Assembly: GCA_903906365.1 (NCBI GenBank)
Contig: CAIVKC010000044.1
Location: 1 to 64,000, forward strand
Reading direction: 5' to 3'
Length of the DNA stretch: 64,000 bases
From: an uncultured Bacteroidota bacterium
GTDB taxonomy: Bacteria > Bacteroidota > Bacteroidia > Chitinophagales > Chitinophagaceae
The notes under the pieces are model-generated. The model saw only the letters and a list, made by a program, of their open reading frames with translations, ran no database searches and was not told the DNA's origin. How positions within the stretch are numbered: position 1 is the stretch's first letter; each line of letters starts with the position of its first letter. Both the position numbers and the translations under genes were made by a program. Below, in pieces: positions 45,824 to 55,097 of this stretch.

Positions 45824-46492
45824 ATGAAAAAAATATTTATTGCTTGCCTGTTAATGGTTATTTCTGGGGTCAGGGTTCAGTCACAAAACAACAGCACCGG
45901 GAAAAACGACCCGGAAGCCAAAAAAATACTTGATGAAGTAAGCGCCAAAATCAAGTCGTTTAAAAGCATTCAGGCTACTTTTACCCTTTCCATCGAAGAT
46001 GCCAAAGGAAAGTCCCAGGGCGTAAAAAAGGGGGTATTCTACCAGAAAGGAATGCAGTACCGGGTCAGCATCACGGGGCAGGATATATTTTGTGACGGAA
46101 AGAACTCCTGGACTTACGATAAATCCACCAATGAAGTCACCATCACCAAAGTTGACCCCTCGGTAAAGACCATCACCCCTGAAAAATTTTTTACCGATTT
46201 CTACGACAAGGATTTTCTGTATAAACTCAATGGTAATGTCAAGCAGGGAGCGAGGGAATTACAGGAAATAGAACTGACCCCCACCGATAAGACTAAGACC
46301 TTTTTTAAAGTATACCTTTATATAGACCGGAAAACAAAGACCATGTACTCGGTGAAATCCCTGGAAAAGAACGGCACCAAATATACACTGACCATCAACA
46401 GCATCAACGGTTCCAGCACATTCAGCGATTCCCAGCTTGTTTTTGACAAATCAAAATATCCGGGAGTCGATGAAGTGGACCTGCGCAATTAG
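45824..46492 (+). CDS. lolA: LolA-like outer-membrane lipoprotein carrier protein
   Basis: A 222-residue periplasmic protein with a signal peptide (KKIFIACLLMVISGVRVQSQ). It has a LolA fold signature: KSIQATFTLS, GVFYQKGMQYRVSI, FCDGKNSWTYDKSTNEV and a C-terminal strand ending YPGVDEVDLRN. It should shuttle lipoproteins from the inner to the outer membrane. Bacteroidota genomes often hold several LolA-like proteins. Confidence 0.85.
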   Translation: MKKIFIACLLMVISGVRVQSQNNSTGKNDPEAKKILDEVSAKIKSFKSIQATFTLSIEDAKGKSQGVKKGVFYQKGMQYRVSITGQDIFCDGKNSWTYDKSTNEVTITKVDPSVKTITPEKFFTDFYDKDFLYKLNGNVKQGARELQEIELTPTDKTKTFFKVYLYIDRKTKTMYSVKSLEKNGTKYTLTINSINGSSTFSDSQLVFDKSKYPGVDEVDLRN

Positions 46493-46546
46493 TTTTCCCC
46501 AAAATTCCATTTTGTTAAACTGCCGGTCCGCCTTTGCCTTTGCTCC

Positions 46547-47104
46547 TTATTTCCCCCAGCGAAAGGTATTGATATGAAAGCCGGCCAGGTCCAGGACCCG
46601 GTCTACGACCGTGGCTGCCATTTCCTCCATATTGGAAGGCCTGCTGTAAAACGAAGGGGTAGCCGGACAAATGATGCCCCCGGCCATCGTAACGGTTTCC
46701 ATATTCCGGATATGCACCAGGTTATAAGGGGTGTCCCTTACCACACAGATCAGTTTTCTTCTTTCCTTCAGCATCACATCGGCAGCCCGGGTGATCAGGT
46801 CCGAAGAGATCCCGGTGGCTATCCTGCCCAGGGTTCCCATGGAACAGGGTATGATGATGAGGGTGTCGTATTTGCCCGAACCGGAAGCAAAGGGCGCTGA
46901 AAAATCCTGCTGTGAATAAAATCGGAACGGGTAAGAGGAATAGGTTTCCTGTTCAAGCTCGGTTTTCCATACTTCCTTGGCATTTTCCGTCATGACAACC
47001 GAGAGGTCCTCCCATTGTTCTTTAAGCTGGCTGAACTTGTCTAGCAACTGTCTGGCATAGATCGACCCACTGGCTCCGGTAATGGCAACGGCAACTTTGC
47101 GCAT
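46547..47104 (-). CDS. ubiX: Flavin prenyltransferase UbiX
   Basis: A 185-residue enzyme that makes prenylated FMN for UbiD-type decarboxylases. It opens VAVAITGASGSIYARQLL and shows the conserved IIIPCSMGTLGRIATGIS, DVMLKERRKLICVVRDTP and GGIICPATPSFYSRP. No ubiD gene is in the window. Its promoter overlaps that of the divergent thioredoxin-like gene. Confidence 0.95.
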   Translation of the reverse strand: MRKVAVAITGASGSIYARQLLDKFSQLKEQWEDLSVVMTENAKEVWKTELEQETYSSYPFRFYSQQDFSAPFASGSGKYDTLIIIPCSMGTLGRIATGISSDLITRAADVMLKERRKLICVVRDTPYNLVHIRNMETVTMAGGIICPATPSFYSRPSNMEEMAATVVDRVLDLAGFHINTFRWGK

Positions 47105-47114
47105 GATATTTGTT

Positions 47115-47136
47115 TAGATTTGTATAAACAAAATTA
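47115..47136. promoter_or_regulatory. Overlapping divergent promoters of ubiX and the thioredoxin-like gene
   Basis: On the plus strand TAGATTTG at 47115-47122 serves the gene at 47139. On the minus strand TAATTTTG reads from 47136 to 47129 and serves ubiX (ATG at 47104). Both are perfect -7 boxes seven bases apart, so the two polymerases would exclude each other. Confidence 0.55.
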
Positions 47137-47138
47137 CT

Positions 47139-47669
47139 ATGCAAAAAGTTAAGCGGCTTTTTTTATATACTGCGCTGATGGTCTTCTGCTGTGCCCAAAA
47201 GCCGGTTACCCCGCCAAAGCATATCAACTGGATCAGCCTGGAACAAGCAGCCGGTAATCTCAGCCGGGAAAAAAAGCCTGTACTCATAGACCTTTATACA
47301 GACTGGTGCGGCTGGTGCAAGGTAATGGACAAGAAGACGTATTCCAATGCCCAGGTGGCTGACTATGTTTCCGCCAAATTCTACGCGGTCAGGATCAATG
47401 CGGAAACCAGGGAGCAACTCAGTTGGAACAGCAAAACATACGGGTTCAATCCGAATTACCGCTCCAATGATTTTGCGGTTTATCTTACGCACGGCCAGCT
47501 GGAATTTCCCACCACCATCTTCATTCCCGCTGAAGGCGGTGAACCGCAGGCCATACCGGGCTATATGACTCCGAAGGATTTTGAATTGCTCGTCAAGTAT
47601 TTCGGGGAAGGGGCCTACGGCCGGATTCCCTTCGAAGAATACCGCAAGGACTTCAAGGCTTCCTGGTAG
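47139..47669 (+). CDS. Thioredoxin-like lipoprotein with WCGWCK active site
   Basis: A 176-residue exported protein. The N-terminus is a lipoprotein signal (TALMVFC-CAQKPV), so it is likely membrane-tethered. The thioredoxin fold carries the redox motif DWCGWCKVMDKKTYSN, similar to DsbD-gamma/DUF255 proteins, with the cis-proline in EFPTTIF. It should handle disulfides or reduce partner proteins in the periplasm. It has no operon partner. Confidence 0.8.
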   Translation: MQKVKRLFLYTALMVFCCAQKPVTPPKHINWISLEQAAGNLSREKKPVLIDLYTDWCGWCKVMDKKTYSNAQVADYVSAKFYAVRINAETREQLSWNSKTYGFNPNYRSNDFAVYLTHGQLEFPTTIFIPAEGGEPQAIPGYMTPKDFELLVKYFGEGAYGRIPFEEYRKDFKASW

Positions 47670-47802
47670 GAAATCTTCCATTTTACCCCCTTTTTGCCCC
47701 CCAAAGGATTAAATGTAGGATCGACAATTGATTGTAATCAATTTCATGGTTTCTGGGTATAAAAAAGTTTGCCATGCAACCATTGTTTCAACGCTAAAAT
47801 AT

Positions 47803-47810
47803 TATATTTG
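47803..47810 (+). promoter_or_regulatory. -7 box of a candidate small RNA
   Basis: A perfect TATATTTG lies 130 bases past the preceding gene, with TTG at 47783-47785 as a weak -33 element 17 bases upstream. There is no coding gene between it and the terminator at 47884. Confidence 0.45.
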
Positions 47811-47815
47811 TCTTT

Positions 47816-47884
47816 TCATAGGATAAGGTTTAATGGTTAATGGTATTTGATTAGTACAGCCTCCCGCAAGGGAGGCTTTTTTTT
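47816..47884 (+). ncRNA. Candidate ~70-nt small RNA ending in an intrinsic terminator
   Basis: Transcription from the -7 box at 47803 would begin near 47816 and run to a strong terminator: stem 47859-47865 with 47870-47876, a GCAA tetraloop and eight T at 47877-47884. Only a five-codon ATG frame (47833) lies inside. The hairpin could instead serve the thioredoxin-like gene 190 bases upstream. Confidence 0.4.
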
Positions 47885-47908
47885 AGGATAACCGGCCCGG
47901 AAGGCCCT

Positions 47909-47936
47909 AAAAAAGCCCCTGCGGTAAAGCAGGGGC
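47909..47936 (-). terminator. Intrinsic terminator of the alpha-oxoamine synthase gene
   Basis: An eight-bp GC-rich stem (47915-47922 with 47929-47936) is followed on the minus strand by six T (plus-strand A run 47909-47914). It lies 26 bases past the stop codon at 47963. Confidence 0.8.
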
Positions 47937-47962
47937 CCTGATTGGATGGGTGGAAAGTACTT

Positions 47963-49219
47963 TTAAGCCTCTGCCATATCGGGGATGGCTTCCACTTTAT
48001 AGACGCCGGCATCGAGTTTCTTCTTGGTTTCTTCAAAAGCCCGGAGGGTCAGCCGGATATCTTCATCGGTATGGGTGGCTGTCGGTATCAGTCGATAAAT
48101 GATATGCCCCTTGGGAATGACAGGATAGACGACAATGGAGCAGAAAATGCCATAATGCTCGCGCAGGTCCATGACCATGGCCGTGGCCTCCGGCACGTCC
48201 CCTTTCATATAAATGGGGGTCACCACTGAGTCCGTTTTTCCGATGTCAAATCCGCCCTCTTTCAGGCCGGCCTGGAGTTTGCGGGCATTCTGCCAGAGTT
48301 TGTCTTTAAGTTCCACGTGGTTGCGCAGCAGTTCCAGCCTCTTGAGGTTGCCCAGTACAAAGGCCATCGGCAGACTCTTGGCGAAGATCTGGCTGCGGAT
48401 ATTGTATCGGATATAATCAATGATGATCTTGTCACCGGCCACAAAGGCCCCTATGGATGCCATGGATTTGGCGAAAGTGGAAAAATACAGATCGATCTTG
48501 TCTTGAACGCCCTGCTCTTCTCCGGCACCTGCCCCCGTTTTGCCCAATGTGCCAAAACCATGCGCATCATCCACCAGGAGGCGGAATTGATATTTGTCTT
48601 TCAGACGGGCAATCGGCTGCAGGGATCCCTGGTCCCCGGCCATTCCGAATACCCCTTCGGTGATAACCAGAATCCCGCCGGACTGCTGCTTTTCTATCAG
48701 TGCCGTAGCCCGCTGGAGCTGTTTTTCAAAATCTTCCATGTCATTGTGCTTGTATACATAGCGGTGACCGGGATGTAACCGGAGTCCGTCGATGATACAG
48801 GCGTGGCATTCCGCGTCATACACCACTACATCGTGGCGCCCGCAAAGTACATCTATGATACTGACCATGCCCTGGTATCCGTAATTGAGCAGGGCGGCAT
48901 CCTCCTTGCCTACAAATTCCGCCAGTTCCCTTTCCAGCTGCTCGTGGTAATTACTGTTCCCGCTCATCATCCTGGCACCCATGGGGGAGGCCAGGCCAAA
49001 TTTCGCAGCTGCATCGGCATCGGCTTTCCTTACCTCAGGGTGATTGGCCAATCCCAGGTAATTGTTCAGACTCCATACGATCATTTCTTTACCCCTGAAT
49101 TTCATGTGACTGCCTATTTCACCTTCGAGTTTTGGAAATGCAAAATAACCATGTGCCCTTTCCCGGTGCTGTCCGATGGGTCCGTAGTGCTTGATCAGCC
49201 TTTCAAAAATGTCTGCCAT
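47963..49219 (-). CDS. Alpha-oxoamine synthase family PLP enzyme (KBL/SPT/BioF-like)
   Basis: A 418-residue PLP enzyme of the family that condenses an amino acid with an acyl-CoA. Visible motifs: WSLNNYLGLANHP, ALLNYGYQGM, DAECHACIIDGLRL, the aspartate pocket LLVDDAHGFGTLG and the PLP lysine in STFAKSMASIGAFVAGD. The divergent STFAKSMAS text differs from the usual GTFSKSLAS of serine palmitoyltransferase. It could be 2-amino-3-ketobutyrate CoA ligase, serine palmitoyltransferase or another condensing enzyme; sequence reading cannot decide. It stands alone. Confidence 0.8.
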   Translation of the reverse strand: MADIFERLIKHYGPIGQHRERAHGYFAFPKLEGEIGSHMKFRGKEMIVWSLNNYLGLANHPEVRKADADAAAKFGLASPMGARMMSGNSNYHEQLERELAEFVGKEDAALLNYGYQGMVSIIDVLCGRHDVVVYDAECHACIIDGLRLHPGHRYVYKHNDMEDFEKQLQRATALIEKQQSGGILVITEGVFGMAGDQGSLQPIARLKDKYQFRLLVDDAHGFGTLGKTGAGAGEEQGVQDKIDLYFSTFAKSMASIGAFVAGDKIIIDYIRYNIRSQIFAKSLPMAFVLGNLKRLELLRNHVELKDKLWQNARKLQAGLKEGGFDIGKTDSVVTPIYMKGDVPEATAMVMDLREHYGIFCSIVVYPVIPKGHIIYRLIPTATHTDEDIRLTLRAFEETKKKLDAGVYKVEAIPDMAEA

Positions 49220-49255
49220 ATTATTTTTTTATGATGAGTAGAAAAAATATTGGTG

Positions 49256-49263
49256 CAAATGTA
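49256..49263 (-). promoter_or_regulatory. -7 box of the alpha-oxoamine synthase gene
   Basis: The minus strand reads TACATTTG from 49263 to 49256, 36 bases before ATG 49219. Confidence 0.4.
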
Positions 49264-49323
49264 TGAAAAATGCCGTTTTTGACGGCTATCATGTAGTTTT
49301 GATTTTTGCTTATACTTGAAATT

Positions 49324-50967
49324 ATGAAGAGGTTTTTTGTATTCCTGCTGTGCTGGCTTTGCCTTGGACAGGGTTATTCCCAGACTGCTGCCCGCCTTTC
49401 GCCTTCCAGGCCCAAGCTCGTGGTTGCCATCGTGGTGGACCAGATGCGTTGGGATTTCCTGTACCGATTTGCTGACAGGTATGGCCCGGGGGGCTTTAAC
49501 AGACTGCTGGGGGAGGGGTTTTCCTGCGAGCATACGATGATCAATTACCTGCCTTCCTATACCGCGGTGGGACACAGCACTATTTTTACCGGAACGGTGC
49601 CTTCCATCCATGGCATTACCGGCAATGACTGGACGGACCAGCTGAGTGGGAAACAGGTATATTGTACGGCAGATTCCACCGTGATGAGCGTTGGTAATGA
49701 TTCCGAGGATGGAAAAATGTCCCCCAGAAACCTGCTGGTCACTACCATCACCGACGAACTGCGGATGGCAACCAATTTCCGCTCCAGGGTGGTGGGGATT
49801 TCCCTGAAGGACCGTGCAGCCATCCTGCCTGCCGGTCATACGGCAACAGCGGCTTTCTGGCTCGATGATGCCAGCGGCCATTTCATCACATCCAGTTATT
49901 ATATGAATGCCTTGCCCGAATGGGTCCGTGCCTTCAACAATACGCAGCCGGTGGAAAAACTGATTTCCGGGGGATGGCATACCCTGTATCCTCTGAGTTC
50001 CTATATCCAGAGCGATTCGGATGCCCAGTCCTATGAGGGCCGTTTCAAAACGGAAACCAGCCCTGTTTTCCCCCATGAAATCCAGAAGATTTATGAGACT
50101 ACCAGGGGAAGTTTCCGCCAGACTCCCTTTGGTAATACCCTGACTCTGGACTTTGCGCGCAGTGCCGTGGAAGGATATCATCTGGGAAAGGGGCCGGTCA
50201 CCGATTTTTTGACCATCAACTGCGCATCCACCGATTATGTGGGACATATGTACGGCCCCAATTCGGTGGAAATCGAAGATACTTATCTCCGGCTGGACAG
50301 GGACTTGGCTGCATTCTTTGTTTTCCTGGATAGGCAAATCGGGAAAGGCAATTATCTATTGTTGCTCACGGCCGATCACGGGGTGGCCCATTCCATTGGT
50401 TATATGAAGAAAAACCGCCTTCCCGGAGAATTCATGAACGCAAAACCACTGGTCGACAGCCTCAACCGGTCCCTTGCGGAAATGTTCGGAGCAGACAGGC
50501 TGGTTCGTTCCGCCATGAACAACCAGCTTAATTTCGACCTCGGCCGGATCCAAACCCTCCACCTGGATTTCCCGGCCATCCGGAAAGCCTCCGTCGATTT
50601 TTTGCAGCGGCAGCCGGGTATTGCCTATGCCGTGGACCTGGCCTCCCCAGGCACGGCTCCGGTGCCCGAACCGATAAAAACAATGATCACCAACGGCTAT
50701 CATTTTACGCGAAGCGGGTCTGTGGCCATCATAGCGAGCCCGGGATGGATGGAAGGCTATGCCAAAACAGGTTCAACCCATGGATCATGGAATCCCTATG
50801 ATACCCATATTCCTTTGGTGTTTATGGGCTGGGGAATCCACCACGGCAATACCAGCCGTCCTGTTAATATGACTGATATAGCGGCGACCCTGGCAGAACT
50901 GCTCCATATTCAAATGCCCAGCGGATGCATTGGAATGCCCATTACCGAAGTGCTCGGTAACCCATAG
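49324..50967 (+). CDS. pafA: PafA-family periplasmic alkaline phosphatase
   Basis: A 547-residue secreted phosphatase of the alkaline phosphatase superfamily. The signal peptide is KRFFVFLLCWLCLGQGYSQ. The metal site opens AIVVDQMRWDFLYR, and the nucleophile threonine lies in LPSYTAVGHSTIFTG, as in Flavobacterium/Elizabethkingia PafA. Later metal ligands are in TADHGVAHS and GSTHGSWN. It supplies phosphate from monoesters in the periplasm, with little need for inducing proteins. ATG 49324 is chosen for its signal peptide. Confidence 0.9.
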   Translation: MKRFFVFLLCWLCLGQGYSQTAARLSPSRPKLVVAIVVDQMRWDFLYRFADRYGPGGFNRLLGEGFSCEHTMINYLPSYTAVGHSTIFTGTVPSIHGITGNDWTDQLSGKQVYCTADSTVMSVGNDSEDGKMSPRNLLVTTITDELRMATNFRSRVVGISLKDRAAILPAGHTATAAFWLDDASGHFITSSYYMNALPEWVRAFNNTQPVEKLISGGWHTLYPLSSYIQSDSDAQSYEGRFKTETSPVFPHEIQKIYETTRGSFRQTPFGNTLTLDFARSAVEGYHLGKGPVTDFLTINCASTDYVGHMYGPNSVEIEDTYLRLDRDLAAFFVFLDRQIGKGNYLLLLTADHGVAHSIGYMKKNRLPGEFMNAKPLVDSLNRSLAEMFGADRLVRSAMNNQLNFDLGRIQTLHLDFPAIRKASVDFLQRQPGIAYAVDLASPGTAPVPEPIKTMITNGYHFTRSGSVAIIASPGWMEGYAKTGSTHGSWNPYDTHIPLVFMGWGIHHGNTSRPVNMTDIAATLAELLHIQMPSGCIGMPITEVLGNP

Positions 50968-51077
50968 CAAAACGGTAGTGAGGCCATCCTCCGCCGGTTT
51001 TGCTCCAGCATACAGGCCTCCTGTCCTTAATATTTGCCTTTTTAACATTCTGTGCTTCTTCACCTGAGGATCACGGG

Positions 51078-51085
51078 TATATTTG
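51078..51085 (+). promoter_or_regulatory. -7 box of the M16 protease gene
   Basis: A perfect TATATTTG at 51078-51085, 20 bases before ATG 51106. It rules out the in-frame start at 51052. Confidence 0.45.
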
Positions 51086-51105
51086 CAATTCAAAATTGTT
51101 CTTGT

Positions 51106-53928
51106 ATGAAAAAAATGAAGACCTTATTCCTGTGGATCGCAGCTTTTCTCTGTATGATTTCAGCCGCTCAGAGCGGATTTTCCCAGCAGAACCTCGCAGA
51201 CAAACTGCCGGTTGATCCCCATGTCAGGATCGGAAAACTTTCTAACGGGATGACCTATTATATTCGCCAAAACAAAAAACCCGAAAACAAGGCCGAATTA
51301 AGACTGGTTGTCAATGCGGGTTCCATTCTGGAAGATGCAGACCAGCAGGGACTGGCGCATTTCACCGAACACATGGCCTTTAACGGTTCGACCCATTTTA
51401 AGAAAAATGAACTGGTCAGTTTCCTGCAAAGTATAGGGGTACAGTTCGGGGCGGACCTCAACGCCTATACCAGTTTTGACGAAACGGTGTATATCCTTCC
51501 CATACCGCTGGGAGATACATCCAATTTGCGCAAAGGCCTGACAGTCCTGCAGGACTGGGCCAGCGGACTGTCCTTTGACAAGGACCAGATCGACGGCGAA
51601 CGCGGCGTTGTACTCGAGGAGAGCCGCTTGGGAAAAGGGGCAGATGACCGCATGTTCCGCAAGATTTACCCTTTGCAGTATGAAGGTTCCAAATATGCCC
51701 AACGCCTTCCGATCGGGAAGGATAGCATCATAAAAAATGCACGCTACGAGGTAGTGAAAAGATTTTACAAGCAGTATTACCGCCCCGACCTGCAGGCAGT
51801 CATTATTGTGGGGGATGTGGACGTGGACGCCACCGAAAAGCTGGTCAGGTATTATTTTGGCGGCATTAAAAACCCCGCTGCCGAGCGCCCGCGCCTCTAT
51901 GAAAAGGTTTTGGAAAGGCAAAAAGACCAGTCCATCGTGGTCACTGACAAGGAAGCCACCAACTATGCGGTGGAAGTGGATTTTCCCATAGTACCCATCA
52001 AAACAGAGATCCTCTTAAGCGATTACCGCTGCAGCCTGGTCAAGGAATTATTTACCTCCCTGCTCAACCAGCGGCTGCGCGAACTCGCACAGGGGAGCAC
52101 GCCTCCCTTCCTGTATGCCGCCGCCGGATTTAACAGTTTTGCCAGGGGGTATGAAGGATTTACAGCTTATGCGGTAGCGGGTAAGGATGGTCCCGACACC
52201 GCCCTGCGTGCGGTACTCACCGAAGTGGAGCGGGCTAAGAGATTCGGATTTACCCAGGGAGAACTCGAGATCGGTAAAAAGCGGATGCTGGCAGGTATAG
52301 AACAGGTATACAATAACCGGGACAAAACCGAGAGTTCCAATTACGTGGAGGAATATATCCGAAATTTCCTGCAGAAGGAACCCATCCCGGGCATCGACAA
52401 AGAATATAATTACTACAAGGAAATGATGCCCGGAATCAGCCTGCAGGAAGTCAATGGGATGGCAGATAAGTTAAAACGAAATGAACATATCCTGGTCAGC
52501 CTGCAGGGGCCAGCGTCGCCAGGCAATCCCTTGCCCGACGAACAGAAACTGCTTGCAGAGGCCATCAGCGCCCTGCATGCGCCTGTACACCCTTATGAGG
52601 AAAAGAAACTCGCTGCCGACCTGATTACTAACAAGCCGCAGCCCGGCAGCATAAGCGGTGAAAAGAAAAATGAACAACTGGGGGTAACAGAAATCGACTT
52701 TTCCAACGGAGTAAAAGTGATCCTGAAACCTACTGATTTCAAAAGTGATGAAATCGTCATGAGCGCCTTTCACAAAGGGGGATTGGCATCCTACCCGGCT
52801 TCCGATAAATTCAGTGCCAATTATGCGTCCGCCCTCGTACAACAGATGGGCGTAGGCAATTTTTCTCCCACGGACCTCCAGAAATTTCTGGCAGGGAAAA
52901 CCGTTTCGGTCGCTGCCGGCATTTCCAATTTAAGTGCCAATATCAGCGGTCGCAGCAGCATCAGGGATATGGAAACCTTGTTGCAGCTTACTTATTTATA
53001 CATGACCAGTCCGCGTAGGGATGAGGCCCTGTTCAATGGCTGGAAGAGCAAGCAAAAATCGCAGATGCAGTTCGCCATGGCCGACCCCCAGACGGCTTTT
53101 GTAGATACTTTCTACCAGGTGCTCTACCAGAAAAATCCCCTGGCCCCGGTGGCGGTTCCAAAACCGGAATATTTTGACCTCATAGACCTCAACCGGTCCC
53201 TGGAGATATACAGGGAGCAGTTTTCGGATGCCCATGATTTCTACTTTGTTTTTGTAGGCAGTTTCGATGTAGAAAAAATAAAACCCCTGCTGGCCACCTA
53301 CCTGGGCAGTCTTCCCTCCAAGGGTAAACCCGCCGGATTCACAGACAATGGGGTCCGCAGGCTGAAAGGGGTAAACCAGCTCAATTTCAGGAAAGGGGCA
53401 GAGCCCAAGAGCCTGATCATCGGCGTTTATTCCGGGGAAGTGGCCTACAGCGATGACCTGGCGCTGAAAGTGGACGCACTCAAGGAGGTACTTAATATTA
53501 AGATCATTGAAGACCTGCGGGAAAAAATGAGCGCCATTTATGGCGGGGGTATTTTCGGAGGCCTCAATAAACTGCCTTATTCAAATTATGCATTTATCCT
53601 GCAGTTGCCCTGCGGTCCGGAGAATGTCGATAAACTCCTGGCGGCAGCCCGGATGGAAATTGACAGTGTGAAGCAGGTGGGAATAGCAGAGTCTTACCTG
53701 GATAAGGTGAAAAAGACCTGGCTGGAGCAATACCGGGTAGGTATGAAGGAAAACACCTTCTGGAGCGCCAAGTTGCAAAGTATTTACTTTCAGCAGGATG
53801 ATCCCAGCCGTATTTTTGATTACGAAAAGCGGGTTGGACAGCTGACCACCGAGGATATAAAAGCTGCAGCCAATCTGATATTCGACGGTAAAAATGTACT
53901 GACTGCCATTCTATATCCGGAGAAATAA
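51106..53928 (+). CDS. M16 family zinc metalloprotease (PqqL-like)
   Basis: A 940-residue periplasmic peptidase with a signal peptide (KTLFLWIAAFLCMISAAQ) and four M16 domains in one chain. The inverted zinc motif HFTEH with its downstream glutamate (GVVLEE) marks the active first half; the second half lacks it, as usual. Opening block KLSNGMTYYIRQNKKPENKAELR. Such proteins degrade peptides or unfolded proteins in the envelope. A terminator follows. Confidence 0.9.
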   Translation: MKKMKTLFLWIAAFLCMISAAQSGFSQQNLADKLPVDPHVRIGKLSNGMTYYIRQNKKPENKAELRLVVNAGSILEDADQQGLAHFTEHMAFNGSTHFKKNELVSFLQSIGVQFGADLNAYTSFDETVYILPIPLGDTSNLRKGLTVLQDWASGLSFDKDQIDGERGVVLEESRLGKGADDRMFRKIYPLQYEGSKYAQRLPIGKDSIIKNARYEVVKRFYKQYYRPDLQAVIIVGDVDVDATEKLVRYYFGGIKNPAAERPRLYEKVLERQKDQSIVVTDKEATNYAVEVDFPIVPIKTEILLSDYRCSLVKELFTSLLNQRLRELAQGSTPPFLYAAAGFNSFARGYEGFTAYAVAGKDGPDTALRAVLTEVERAKRFGFTQGELEIGKKRMLAGIEQVYNNRDKTESSNYVEEYIRNFLQKEPIPGIDKEYNYYKEMMPGISLQEVNGMADKLKRNEHILVSLQGPASPGNPLPDEQKLLAEAISALHAPVHPYEEKKLAADLITNKPQPGSISGEKKNEQLGVTEIDFSNGVKVILKPTDFKSDEIVMSAFHKGGLASYPASDKFSANYASALVQQMGVGNFSPTDLQKFLAGKTVSVAAGISNLSANISGRSSIRDMETLLQLTYLYMTSPRRDEALFNGWKSKQKSQMQFAMADPQTAFVDTFYQVLYQKNPLAPVAVPKPEYFDLIDLNRSLEIYREQFSDAHDFYFVFVGSFDVEKIKPLLATYLGSLPSKGKPAGFTDNGVRRLKGVNQLNFRKGAEPKSLIIGVYSGEVAYSDDLALKVDALKEVLNIKIIEDLREKMSAIYGGGIFGGLNKLPYSNYAFILQLPCGPENVDKLLAAARMEIDSVKQVGIAESYLDKVKKTWLEQYRVGMKENTFWSAKLQSIYFQQDDPSRIFDYEKRVGQLTTEDIKAAANLIFDGKNVLTAILYPEK

Positions 53929-53950
53929 TTTGCCGCCCTGCTGGCATGTT

Positions 53951-53996
53951 ACCCTCATCCCCGCGCCGGCAGGCAGCAGGGATGAGGGTTTTTTTA
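53951..53996 (+). terminator. Intrinsic terminator of the M16 gene
   Basis: An 11-bp stem (53951-53961 with 53979-53989) with a GC-rich loop and a run of seven or more T on the plus strand. Confidence 0.85.
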
Positions 53997-54016
53997 TGGC
54001 CCTGTTTTCTGATCGG

Positions 54017-55072
54017 TCAGGCAATGGTAATCCCCGGGTCCAGGTACACGTCCTGGATCTGTTGGATCAGTGCCACCCCTTCTGAAAAAGGCCGTTGGAA
54101 AGCCTTCCTGCCCAAAATAAGCCCCATGCCACCGGCCCTTTTGTTGACCACCGCTGTATACACGGCCTCTGCGAGGTCGGAATCCCCCCTGCTTTCCCCT
54201 CCGCTGTTTATGAGGCCCACTTTGCCGCTGTAACAGTTAAGGACCTGGTAGCGGCACAGATCGATGGGATGATCACTGCTGAGCCGGGAATATACCAGCG
54301 GGGAGGTCTTGCCATGTTTGGTGGCAAGGTACCCGCCATTGTTCATGGGCAGCTTTTGTTTGATGATATCAGCCTGAATGGTCACTCCCAGGTGATTTGC
54401 CTGCCCGGTAAGATCAGCCGAGGTATGATAATCGACGCCATTGACCACAAAGGCATTGTTGCGCAGGTAACACCATAGGATGGTGGCCATGCCCAGTTCA
54501 TGGGCTTGCTCAAAAGCCTCCGAGATCTCCCTGAGTTGCCGCGTGCTCTCGGCACTGCCCCAGTAAATGGTGGCTCCTACGGCCACAGCCCCCATATTCC
54601 AGGCGTTTTTTACCGATCCAAACAATGTCTGGTCATAGCGGTTGGGATAACTGAGCAATTCATTGTGGTTTATCTTAACAATAAAAGGGATCCGGTGCGC
54701 ATATTTACGGCTCATGATCCCCAATACACCAAAGGTGGATGCGACTCCGTTGCATCCGCCTTCCATGGCCAGTTGGATGATATTTTCGGGATTAAAGTAC
54801 ATGGGATTGGGTGCAAAGGAAGCCCCGGCGCTGTGCTCAATGCCCTGGTCTACAGGCAGAATGGAACAATAACCGGTGCAAGCCAGGCGCCCGTGATCCA
54901 TCAGGGTTTGCAAACTGCCCAATACACGGTTACTGCGATTGCTTTTTATCCAAACCTCCTCCATATGAAGGGGGGAGGGGAGGGTGAGTGTACTTTTGTC
55001 TATGACGGGTTGGTGATCCAGCAGGTAAGCTGCTTTGTCGCCAAGAAGGTCCAGTATCTTTTGGGATGCCAT
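54017..55072 (-). CDS. fbaB: Class I fructose-bisphosphate aldolase (DhnA/FbaB type)
   Basis: A 351-residue Schiff-base aldolase of the archaeal/bacterial DhnA type, acting in glycolysis and gluconeogenesis. Blocks include [64 protein letters not shown] and [18 protein letters not shown] 55072 is chosen because the -7 box TATCTTTG on the minus strand (55097 to 55090) lies downstream of the alternative start at 55102. A class II aldolase lies 1.4 kb beyond it. Confidence 0.9.
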   Translation of the reverse strand: MASQKILDLLGDKAAYLLDHQPVIDKSTLTLPSPLHMEEVWIKSNRSNRVLGSLQTLMDHGRLACTGYCSILPVDQGIEHSAGASFAPNPMYFNPENIIQLAMEGGCNGVASTFGVLGIMSRKYAHRIPFIVKINHNELLSYPNRYDQTLFGSVKNAWNMGAVAVGATIYWGSAESTRQLREISEAFEQAHELGMATILWCYLRNNAFVVNGVDYHTSADLTGQANHLGVTIQADIIKQKLPMNNGGYLATKHGKTSPLVYSRLSSDHPIDLCRYQVLNCYSGKVGLINSGGESRGDSDLAEAVYTAVVNKRAGGMGLILGRKAFQRPFSEGVALIQQIQDVYLDPGITIA

Positions 55073-55089
55073 GGTAGCGTTTTTCAATA

Positions 55090-55097
55090 CAAAGATA
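55090..55097 (-). promoter_or_regulatory. -7 box of fbaB
   Basis: Minus strand TATCTTTG from 55097 to 55090, 17 bases before ATG 55072. Confidence 0.45.
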
